64,000 bases of DNA from Nitrospira sp. (lineage in GTDB: Bacteria; Nitrospirota; Nitrospiria; Nitrospirales; Nitrospiraceae), in NCBI GenBank assembly GCA_024331125.1, contig JANDJI010000005.1, positions 124,001 to 188,000 on the forward strand, written 5' to 3'. Positions 35,828 to 43,280 of the stretch are shown here, in pieces. The notes below the pieces were generated by a model. It had not been told where the DNA came from, did not search any database, and worked only from the letters and a program-made list of their open reading frames with translations. Made by a program: the position numbers and the translations under genes. The stretch's first letter is position 1, and every line of letters begins with the position of its first letter.

Positions 35828-37120
35828 TCAGCGTCCCCGTTCGATCAACCACCGGCGCAGCAGGTCCATCGCCGCCTGCGACGACCGTTGTTTGATGACG
35901 GTTCGATCGCCATGGAATCGAAATTCTTTTGTGACGATATCCGGTTCTCCTCCATCAAGGCCGACATAGACCAGTCCCACCGGTTTCGTCTCCGTCCCCC
36001 CGCCTGGTCCGGCGATGCCGGTCACGCTCAGTCCGACCGACACGGCGGCCCGTTGGCGAATCCCCCTTGCCATGGCGGCGGCGACCTCGCGACTGACCGC
36101 CCCATATCTGGCAATGAGATCGGGCGACACCCCCAACAGATCGATCTTGGATTGATTGCTATAGCACACCACGCTCCGATCCACGTAGGCCGACGATCCC
36201 GGCACCTGTGTCAGGCGATGGGTAATCAACCCGCCCGTGCACGACTCCGCCACGGCGATCGTCAGCCCTCGATCCGACAACAATCGCCCCACGACGGCTT
36301 CCATGGAATTCTCGCCCTCCGCAAAGATCCAGTCTCTCAGCCTGGCCCGAACTTCATTCTCGAGATCCCGCAGCACTTGGTGATCAGTGGGACGACGCAT
36401 CTTGGCCGTCAGCGAGACCGACACCCCCATCGGAGAAGCCAAGAGCCCCAGTTCGACCGGTGACCGTTTAGGGACAAGTCCGCGCAGCTTCTCATCCACC
36501 TCCGCCTCCGGCAGTCCCCAGGTATGAAACACCGACCTGGATATCGGGCGAGGGGGGTGCTTGGCCGATCGCAACAGCCTTGTCGTCAACAACGGCGCCA
36601 CCGACTCCCGCATCATGGCCTGCATTTCACCGGGCACGCCCGGCAAGGCGATCAACCACGCGCCTTTCCAACGCAGAGCGAAACCGGGCGCCGATCCGAC
36701 CGGATTGGGCAAGACCTCGGCTCGCGATGGAATCCTCGCTTGTCGCAACTGACCTTTGTTGGGAACCCTGCCCCATTGGGCCAGTCGAGCGGTCATCCCC
36801 TCAAGAGCCTCTTTTCGGCGAGCCAGCCTCAGCCCGGTCACGGCAGCGACCGCCTCTCTCGTACGATCATCGACGGTCGGTCCTAATCCACCGGTCATGA
36901 TGATCACACCGGCTCGGCGAACGGCGGTCTCGATGACCCGGACAAGGTCGCCCCGCTCATCGCCGACGATCGACTTAAACTTCACCTCGATCCCCAATGA
37001 GCCGAGCACCTCGGCGATAAACAGAGAATTGCTGTCGGAACGCCCCCCGATTAACAGTTCCGAGCCGATCGCAACGGTTTCGGCGGTGAACGACCGATCC
37101 GACCCAGGACGTGAAGCCAT
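35828..37120 (-). CDS. cinA: CinA-family nicotinamide-nucleotide amidase / competence-damage protein
   Basis: 430 residues with two domains. The N-terminal MoCF/COG1058 domain has VAIGSELLIGGRSDSNSLFIAEVLGSLG and IIMTGGLGPTVDDRTREAVA. The C-terminal amidase domain has TIAVAESCTGGLITHRLTQVPGSSAYV and GLSVTGIAGPGGGTETKPVGLVYVGL. CinA recycles pyridine nucleotides and is often linked to recA and competence genes; recA lies about 1.6 kb away. Confidence 0.92.
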   Translation of the reverse strand: MASRPGSDRSFTAETVAIGSELLIGGRSDSNSLFIAEVLGSLGIEVKFKSIVGDERGDLVRVIETAVRRAGVIIMTGGLGPTVDDRTREAVAAVTGLRLARRKEALEGMTARLAQWGRVPNKGQLRQARIPSRAEVLPNPVGSAPGFALRWKGAWLIALPGVPGEMQAMMRESVAPLLTTRLLRSAKHPPRPISRSVFHTWGLPEAEVDEKLRGLVPKRSPVELGLLASPMGVSVSLTAKMRRPTDHQVLRDLENEVRARLRDWIFAEGENSMEAVVGRLLSDRGLTIAVAESCTGGLITHRLTQVPGSSAYVDRSVVCYSNQSKIDLLGVSPDLIARYGAVSREVAAAMARGIRQRAAVSVGLSVTGIAGPGGGTETKPVGLVYVGLDGGEPDIVTKEFRFHGDRTVIKQRSSQAAMDLLRRWLIERGR

Positions 37121-37136
37121 GACCGATGCAGGGTAC

Positions 37137-37733
37137 CTAGTCTATTCGTGAAAAGTCGAGAACGAAACTCACCGCTTCCCCCTTCGAGGGAAACACGGTG
37201 ATCGTCGTCTCGGCGAGGGGATCAAACTCGTCATACTTGAACGCAGCCACGACTTTCGCCTGAAAGAGAAGCCGATCGGTCTCTCCTTCACTTGGAGAAG
37301 CCCGTCCGTCGTAGCGCACCGTCATAGGCTTGATCAACCGCCCCCTCTGATTCAACACCATATAACTCTCCATCGCGAAGGACGGGTGAGTTCCTATGAT
37401 CATCGCGACGACCGACATCGTGGGCTCTTCCAGCATCCGGGCGATCTCCACCGGCTCCGGTTCAAGTCCGCGAAGCGCCAGATGGGCCGCCATGACGGCG
37501 AGCCGTCCCAGCTTCGTCATGACAAACCCGCTTGGGCGGCCTTCATCGCTTTCGCCGAATTTCGCATACAGTGAGTCCGGCGGGCGCCGGTCCCGCGCCG
37601 CATCTTTGCCTTTGGCAAGCGCGGCGCGGATCTGCTCATCGGTCGGCTGAACCTCAATGGCCGCCGATGGCACAACCATTCCCACAGCGAGCGCCCATGC
37701 CAACACTATCGCTTTGAACGGACATATGAGCAT
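37137..37733 (-). CDS. Exported protein of unknown function
   Basis: From ATG 37733 the product is 198 residues with a signal peptide (FKAIVLAWALAVGMVVPSAA). An upstream in-frame start at 37835 would bury this peptide. The mature part contains PTDEQIRAALAKGKDAA, a helix around EIARMLEEPTMSVVAMIIG and a C-terminal AETTITVFPSKGEAVSFVLDFSRID. I do not recognise the family. It lies 16 nt upstream of cinA on the same strand. Confidence 0.6.
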   Translation of the reverse strand: MLICPFKAIVLAWALAVGMVVPSAAIEVQPTDEQIRAALAKGKDAARDRRPPDSLYAKFGESDEGRPSGFVMTKLGRLAVMAAHLALRGLEPEPVEIARMLEEPTMSVVAMIIGTHPSFAMESYMVLNQRGRLIKPMTVRYDGRASPSEGETDRLLFQAKVVAAFKYDEFDPLAETTITVFPSKGEAVSFVLDFSRID

Positions 37734-37924
37734 GAACGCGCACCGTCGACAGGTTTTCTGACACCCTGCCCTAACAAAGCGCGAGCCGACTGTCAACCGT
37801 TGAAGCTCCCCGCGGCTTACTGTGGAGAGCTGCACTCTTCCGACCGCAACCGTCCTTGCTTTGACAGCCGCACGGCGCTTGTGTTACCTGTACCTATCGA
37901 GATTAGCTCGCGGATCTGCTCTCG

Positions 37925-38143
37925 ATGGCTGATACAACCTCGCTCTATGCCCTCCGTTTTCCGGATGGGTCCGTCAGTCTCTATATTGACGAGCTCTATG
38001 CCATAGAGCGGGGCGTCGACCCTTCCAAACTGGTCCGAGTAGAGATTCCCCGAGAAATGTTCGTCAACGGCACCGTGCAACAAGTGCGCGAATACGTCGC
38101 CCTCTATCTCGAAGCCCATCAAGGATGCTCCGGTAATGCCTAG
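37925..38143 (+). CDS. Small protein of unknown function
   Basis: 72 residues, acidic, no signal or membrane segment: LYALRFPDGSVSLYIDELYAIERG, then VRVEIPREMFVNGTVQQVREYVALYLEAH. The pattern is that of a compact alpha/beta domain. Codon use matches its neighbours and the next gene starts 21 nt downstream, which supports a real gene. No family recognised and the ribosome site is weak. Confidence 0.5.
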   Translation: MADTTSLYALRFPDGSVSLYIDELYAIERGVDPSKLVRVEIPREMFVNGTVQQVREYVALYLEAHQGCSGNA

Positions 38144-38164
38144 ACCCGATCGAACGCAAACGCC

Positions 38165-39361
38165 ATGTCTTCAACGCTCATGACGAGACCCCTGACCGTC
38201 GGCTTGGTCGAAGAAACGATCGCAAACCTGCCGACTCAAGGGCGGGTTCTTCTCAAACTCCTCCTGATTCAATACCTGGACGTCTCGCATGACGAAATAC
38301 TGTTCATGGTCGCGGATCGTCCGGATCCACGATGCGTGTCCGGCACGAAACCCGTGACCACGATGACCCAGGAGTCCATCGCGGCCACGACGGCACGGTG
38401 GCAGGAATATCGGCGACGGGCCAGACTCCGCCGGGAACGGACGTCCTTGCAATGCGCCGTCCTCACACACTTGACTGAAACGGCCGAGGCCATGGCCGCC
38501 TGCGCTGCATCACTGTTGGCCGCCCGAGGAGTCTCCCCGGGCGCGATCGAGACCCTCAAAGCACAAGCCAGGACGGCGGTTCCAGGTCCCGTTCTTCGAG
38601 CACTCGACGAACGATGGGAACAAGGCGAGGTTGGCCCTGAAGAGTTCCGGAACTATCGTCTGGCCGTCGAGCTGCAAACCTTGTTGCGTTTTGCCGAACG
38701 ATTTCGAAAACGGCTCGACCTCGCGGAACGGGAGCGGCGGACATCCAATAGAACCGTCCTTCAGGATCATGAAATCTGCCACATTTGGGGCATCCCGGCC
38801 GGCTCATTGGCGGCTAGAAAGGTCAAGTTTCTTTCGCAATACCTTTTGGGACTCCAGAGCAAATTGTCCGATATCCCACCGGCATCCAACCGAACCCCTT
38901 CGCAAGCCCCTTCGTTGGACTTATGGGAAGAGACGCTGGCGATTCTCTCGACGACTCCCATCGAACGATCAATCGCCACCTATGACGGTCTTGAACGAAC
39001 CGAATCCGCGCTTCTTGAAAAATTGACGGCCTACGCCGTCGTCGGCATTCCCGAACAGAGTGAGGCCGCGTTTTGGAACTCGCTGGTCCTTGGCGCCACT
39101 TCCAAGGCGGTCCACAGCGAGCCCACCCGCACCCTTTTCGGCCTGCAACGGTTGGCCGCCATTCAGCAGGATTTGGATCGCAGCCCGGAAGCACTCGAAC
39201 AAGAACTGCTCAAACGAACCGCCCCCCCGTCTCAAGAACCGGCCGTTTCGCCGTCGACTCAAGCGGAACATTCCACGGGCGAGCTGACGGAGATGCAAAA
39301 ACAGATTCTGCACAATTTCATCGGAGAAGACATGAGCGGCAGGGCATCCGATAAATGGTAA
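38165..39361 (+). CDS. Cytoplasmic protein of unknown function, mostly helical
   Basis: 398 residues, soluble, rich in Arg, Glu, Leu and Ala and predicted by eye to be largely helical (for example WQEYRRRARLRRERTSLQ and LLRFAERFRKRLDLAERERR). There is no signal peptide, nucleotide-binding loop or metal motif. The C-terminus ends in LTEMQKQILHNFIGEDMSG. It follows a 72-residue unknown gene by 21 nt and probably shares its transcript. A regulatory or structural role cannot be told from sequence. Confidence 0.55.
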   Translation: MSSTLMTRPLTVGLVEETIANLPTQGRVLLKLLLIQYLDVSHDEILFMVADRPDPRCVSGTKPVTTMTQESIAATTARWQEYRRRARLRRERTSLQCAVLTHLTETAEAMAACAASLLAARGVSPGAIETLKAQARTAVPGPVLRALDERWEQGEVGPEEFRNYRLAVELQTLLRFAERFRKRLDLAERERRTSNRTVLQDHEICHIWGIPAGSLAARKVKFLSQYLLGLQSKLSDIPPASNRTPSQAPSLDLWEETLAILSTTPIERSIATYDGLERTESALLEKLTAYAVVGIPEQSEAAFWNSLVLGATSKAVHSEPTRTLFGLQRLAAIQQDLDRSPEALEQELLKRTAPPSQEPAVSPSTQAEHSTGELTEMQKQILHNFIGEDMSGRASDKW

Positions 39362-39441
39362 CCTTTCGCTCGATCGTTCGGCGCGTTCGGTGTGCGCGCG
39401 GGCGATATTGTGGTTCGTTATCGGAAAGGCTCCTTGACGTC

Positions 39442-39873
39442 ATGAAGAGATTTCACAGCGTTGTCGGATTTCTCCTTCTTGGAACCGCCGTCGGGTTGGC
39501 CGGCATCTATGGTCCCGCCGGTCCGCTCGTCGATCCGCCGGCCTGGGCCGGTACCTTGACCGAGATTGCGGAGCTTTTGGCGCATCCGGAACAGTATGAT
39601 CGTCAAGAGGTCACCGTGACAGGCAAAGTGACCAACGTCCAGATCGCGACCAACAGGCAAGGGCAACTGGCCTACGGCTTTTTGCTCCAAGATCCGGCCG
39701 GGACCGTCAAAGTCATCAGCCTTGGCAAACCGGACGTTCGTGAAGGCGATTTGGTCATCGTCCATGGAACATTCAGCCGTCTGCGCCAAGTTGGTCGAGC
39801 CATCGTCTATAACGAAATCAAGGCGTTGTCCGTCCAGCCCTTGAATAAATTCGACCCCGACCTGGTCGGTTGA
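39442..39873 (+). CDS. Exported OB-fold (tRNA_anti-like) protein
   Basis: From ATG 39442 (a longer frame starts at 39355) the product is 143 residues with a signal peptide (SVVGFLLLGTAVGLAGIYG). The mature part reads like an OB fold: EIAELLAHPEQYDRQEVTVTGKVTNV, then FLLQDPAGTVKVISLGKPDVREGDLVIVHGTF. Small exported OB-fold proteins of this type bind varied ligands; function here is unknown. Confidence 0.65.
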   Translation: MKRFHSVVGFLLLGTAVGLAGIYGPAGPLVDPPAWAGTLTEIAELLAHPEQYDRQEVTVTGKVTNVQIATNRQGQLAYGFLLQDPAGTVKVISLGKPDVREGDLVIVHGTFSRLRQVGRAIVYNEIKALSVQPLNKFDPDLVG

Positions 39874-39939
39874 CGGTTTTTTCCCTTTTTTCTCCAACGG
39901 TCCGATCTCGTCCGACCGCGAAACGAGTGCCATGCAGGT

Positions 39940-40353
39940 ATGGTTCGAACTACAAGACGCGACGTGAGACCCATCAACCTGACAGTAGCGGGGGCCGCGA
40001 TCGGCGGAGCGATCTGGCTCGCGGCCTGCGCCGCGCCGGTCGAGGTCGGGCGGTATCCGAATCAGCAACGGATGGTCGGCAAACCCCTGTCCGCGGTTCG
40101 TGCCTGCGCCGGAGAACCCAAGAAAACCGTGCAGGAAGGCGAGATGACCCTTCTTCGCTACTACCGCGAGGCGCCGATTTTGGAAGAATCGCAACCGACG
40201 GGCAAAAGCAGTTTCGCCACCGTCCGCCACGGGTGCTGGGCTACGGTCATCGTCGCCGACGACCGTGTCATCGACGTCCATTATCGATTCGTCCCTCCCG
40301 CCTTCGACGCTTCGAACGATTGCGAAGCCATCTTTGAAGCCTGCTCTCCCTAG
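39940..40353 (+). CDS. Putative lipoprotein of unknown function
   Basis: 137 residues with an N-terminal hydrophobic segment ending in the lipobox-like LAAC (Cys near residue 30). The mature part has the pattern MVGKPLSAVRACAGEPKKTVQEGEMTLLRYYRE with three further cysteines, which recalls SmpA/BamE-like small lipoproteins, but I cannot confirm that. It lies between the OB-fold gene and a putative outer-membrane protein. Confidence 0.6.
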   Translation: MVRTTRRDVRPINLTVAGAAIGGAIWLAACAAPVEVGRYPNQQRMVGKPLSAVRACAGEPKKTVQEGEMTLLRYYREAPILEESQPTGKSSFATVRHGCWATVIVADDRVIDVHYRFVPPAFDASNDCEAIFEACSP

Positions 40354-40434
40354 CGGCGCAACCATTTGCCGAGAGGAAGCCTTCTCGTTCCCGCCTGACA
40401 ATGAGAAGGCAATCGTGCTATTGCTGGTTTCATC

Positions 40435-41361
40435 ATGCGCCGGTGGAACAGCCGTTCGACGATAAGGCGGGTCGCGTTCGCGATCATTCTTTGGGGACCT
40501 TTTGGGCCGACTCAGGGAGAGGCGCTGGAAAAATACGGGAGGCCGTTGCCGTCGCTGGAGACACCGAGCGAGGAGGAACGAGCGGCGGAAGAAAGCCTCG
40601 TCGGAGGCTATCTGCTGACCGGCGTCTTTGCCTACAACCCATCCTTTGCCGCCAGGCCGGACAATACCGGTCTCGTCGGATTGCGCCACATGCTGCACCT
40701 CGAAACCGACCTCTATAAACAGTACGTCACGTTTTACACTGATCAAAATTTCTTCTCGGATCGGACCAACGGCTGGATCGAACTCAGCGAATGGGACGGG
40801 ACGTATGCGCTGACGGGAGTGATCAGTCATTTCAACTGGCGACTGCAATACGAGCGCGATGCCCCGCTCGACCGGCGAGGCGTGGTTCAATCCTATGCGG
40901 ACGTGCTGGTCACGGCGCAAATCCAGACGATTCAGGATGTGCCCGCGTGGCACCGGCTCTTCCCCAACCAAAATTTGACCATCTACGCCGGCGGCGGGTG
41001 GCTCTTTCACAACCAGAACTACTTCGCTCGGCCGGACAACACCGGTCGTGCCCTACTCCGGTACGTGGCCCACGCCGACCTGGATCTCTACAAAAATCGG
41101 ATTGTGCTCTATGGAGACGTCAACCTGTTTACGGATCGAGACGGCGGCAACCAAGCCAAACCGACAGAGCTGGATTGGATCATTGGATTGGCGGTCCGGT
41201 GGAGACAGTCGGAACTGGCGGTATATTACGAGCAGGATCAGCCCCTGGACCGAAGCGGATTGATCCAAAAGTATCTGGCCGTGCAACTGCGCGTCTCTTT
41301 CGACCTCTCAAAAGGAGACGTCGGATTCGGTCGCCCCTCAACCCAAGAACCCAGACGGTGA
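40435..41361 (+). CDS. Putative outer-membrane protein with internal duplication
   Basis: 308 residues with a weak signal peptide (RRVAFAIILWGPFGPTQG). Two halves share one pattern: ARPDNTGLVGLRHMLHLETDLYK ... DQNFFSDRTNGW ... YERDAPLDRRGVVQSY, and ARPDNTGRALLRYVAHADLDLYK ... DVNLFTDRDGGN ... YEQDQPLDRSGLIQKY. Alternating polar and aromatic residues suggest amphipathic beta strands. Function is unknown. Confidence 0.6.
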   Translation: MRRWNSRSTIRRVAFAIILWGPFGPTQGEALEKYGRPLPSLETPSEEERAAEESLVGGYLLTGVFAYNPSFAARPDNTGLVGLRHMLHLETDLYKQYVTFYTDQNFFSDRTNGWIELSEWDGTYALTGVISHFNWRLQYERDAPLDRRGVVQSYADVLVTAQIQTIQDVPAWHRLFPNQNLTIYAGGGWLFHNQNYFARPDNTGRALLRYVAHADLDLYKNRIVLYGDVNLFTDRDGGNQAKPTELDWIIGLAVRWRQSELAVYYEQDQPLDRSGLIQKYLAVQLRVSFDLSKGDVGFGRPSTQEPRR

Positions 41362-41431
41362 CCTCTCCCCTTTCGCTTTGTTCTCCAACACCCAAGAACC
41401 AAGGTTCTTGGACAACACCGGCGCACTCGGT

Positions 41432-42370
41432 CTATTCTTCGTGCACCCGCCAGAGACCGGCCTCGCGAGCCAGCCAAATGGCTTGATCCACTTCCTCACC
41501 ATGCACAGGGCGACACAATACCGGATGAGAAAAGGCCTTGGCCGCCGGATGGTATTGATCCATCACGTGCACGTAGGTGTCGCGGGAAATCTCTTGGGCT
41601 AAAAATGTCATCACCTCGGCCGTTCCCGCCAGATTGCCGGGAAGCACCAGATGGCGGACCAAGAGACCGCGAACAGCCAGCCCCTCGTCATCCAACATGA
41701 GATCGCCGACCTGCCGGTGCATTTCCTTGATCGCAGCCTGAGCCACCGCCGGATAGTCTGGCACTTTTGAAAGCCGCCGGCCGATCACGGCATCGGTGTA
41801 TTTGAGATCCGGCATGTAGAGATCCACCACGCCATCCAATAGCCGCAGCATGTCGAGATCGTCGTACGCACTGGTGTTGTACACGAGCGGCAACCGCAAC
41901 CCTCGTTGGGCCGCGACCAATAACCCTTCAAGGATCTGAGGCACCTGATGAGACGGCGATACCAGATTGACGTTGTGACAGCCCTGCTCCTGGAGATCGA
42001 GCATGAGATCGGCTAACTGTTCCGGCGCCAGCTCCTGGCCATTCGGCTGATGGCTGATGTCGGCATTTTGGCAATAAAGGCACCGCAGGTTACATCCCGC
42101 AAAAAAGATGGTGCCTGATCCGTACCAACCGCGGATGGGAAATTCCTCACCGAAATGGGGGCCTGCACTGGCCACCAGCGCCTTATCCCCCACCAAACAG
42201 GTCCCCAACTCGCCGGCCCGTCGGTTGACATCGCAGTGCCGCGGGCAGACCTGGCAAGAAGCTAGCATCTGCTTGGCCTGCTCAACCCGCTCATACAGGA
42301 CACCGCTTCGCAAAAGTGATCGATAACTCGCGTGGGTTTTTGCGCCAAGGTAGGGCATGGCTCCCTTCAC
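41432..42370 (-). CDS. Radical SAM protein related to pyruvate formate-lyase activating enzymes
   Basis: 312 residues. An N-terminal cysteine cluster CQVCPRHCDVNRRAGELGTC is followed by the radical SAM motif CNLRCLYCQN (about residues 92-101) and then VNLVSPSHQVPQILEGL and LPLVYNTSAYDDLDMLRLLDG. This is the PflX/AmmeMemoRadiSam-like branch of uncharacterised activases. The partner glycyl-radical enzyme or substrate is not visible nearby. An in-frame ATG at 42358 is an alternative start. Confidence 0.85.
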   Translation of the reverse strand: MKGAMPYLGAKTHASYRSLLRSGVLYERVEQAKQMLASCQVCPRHCDVNRRAGELGTCLVGDKALVASAGPHFGEEFPIRGWYGSGTIFFAGCNLRCLYCQNADISHQPNGQELAPEQLADLMLDLQEQGCHNVNLVSPSHQVPQILEGLLVAAQRGLRLPLVYNTSAYDDLDMLRLLDGVVDLYMPDLKYTDAVIGRRLSKVPDYPAVAQAAIKEMHRQVGDLMLDDEGLAVRGLLVRHLVLPGNLAGTAEVMTFLAQEISRDTYVHVMDQYHPAAKAFSHPVLCRPVHGEEVDQAIWLAREAGLWRVHEE

Positions 42371-42409
42371 TCCCGCCTAGTGGAAATCAGACAATCGACA
42401 CGATCTTCT

Positions 42410-43129
42410 CTACCAGTCGGCGCCCAAGCGGTCGATCACCAACTGGTGCACCACCGCGTGCTTCCCTAACGTCGCTAAAAAGATCGCCGCCTCCGCTATA
42501 TCAAACGGATCAATTTTCTCACTGCGCAGACGCTCTTCCGGAGAGGTATCGACCAATTCGTCCGCGACTCCCGCCGGGCAGATGGCACTCACTTTAATGT
42601 TATACGGCCGTCCCTCGTCAGCCAAGGCCTTGGTGAGTGCCATGATCCCGTGCTTCGAGGCACTGTACACCCCGGTGCCCACCCAGGCCTGTACCCCGGC
42701 CACGCTGGACATGTTGAGAATCACCCCACCTCCCTGTTGCTTCATCCGGCGGAATCCAGCACGGCAGCAGAAAAACGTGCCGCGAAGATTCACATTGATC
42801 ACTTCATCAAATTCCCGAGTCGAGGTTTCGGCCAGTTGCCGTCCTCCAAAGATACCTGCATTGTTGACCACAATATCCACATGCCCGTAGCGGGCGACTG
42901 TTTCATCAAACAGCCGCTCGACCTGTTGTTCGTCGGTCACATCCGTGTGCATCGCCCAGGCCGTTCCGCCCTTGTGCGCAATCTGATCGGCCGTCGCCTG
43001 GCAAAGCCCAAGCCGTCGCGCAGTCACGATCACGGCGGCGCCCTCTTCGCCAAACCTGAGCGCAATCGCCTTGCCGATGCCACTGCTGCTGCCGGTCACA
43101 ATCGCCACTCTGCCAGTCAATCTACCCAT
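42410..43129 (-). CDS. Short-chain dehydrogenase/reductase
   Basis: 239 residues, classical SDR: the nucleotide-binding TGSSSGIGKAIALRFG near the N-terminus, VNNAGIFGG, the catalytic serine in ILNMSSVAG, and the YSASKHG motif with catalytic Tyr and Lys. Substrate cannot be told from sequence. It ends the ordinary chromosomal part before the CRISPR array. Confidence 0.9.
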   Translation of the reverse strand: MGRLTGRVAIVTGSSSGIGKAIALRFGEEGAAVIVTARRLGLCQATADQIAHKGGTAWAMHTDVTDEQQVERLFDETVARYGHVDIVVNNAGIFGGRQLAETSTREFDEVINVNLRGTFFCCRAGFRRMKQQGGGVILNMSSVAGVQAWVGTGVYSASKHGIMALTKALADEGRPYNIKVSAICPAGVADELVDTSPEERLRSEKIDPFDIAEAAIFLATLGKHAVVHQLVIDRLGADW

Positions 43130-43280
43130 GGACGATCAGTCCTCCATCGTGAAACACACCGTTCCCCTCTCGGCACTGACTCGGCTTATCCTCACCCAGT
43201 AATCTGCCATGAAGTCAGATGTCCAATTCAACAGATTTTGCCTGCCGAGGTTCTTCTTCAAAGAAGGCAACTTCGGTCCC

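Noticed and set aside
39418..41010. 530-codon minus-strand frame across three plus-strand genes
   Set aside because: It spans several recognised plus-strand genes with signal peptides and has no domain of its own.
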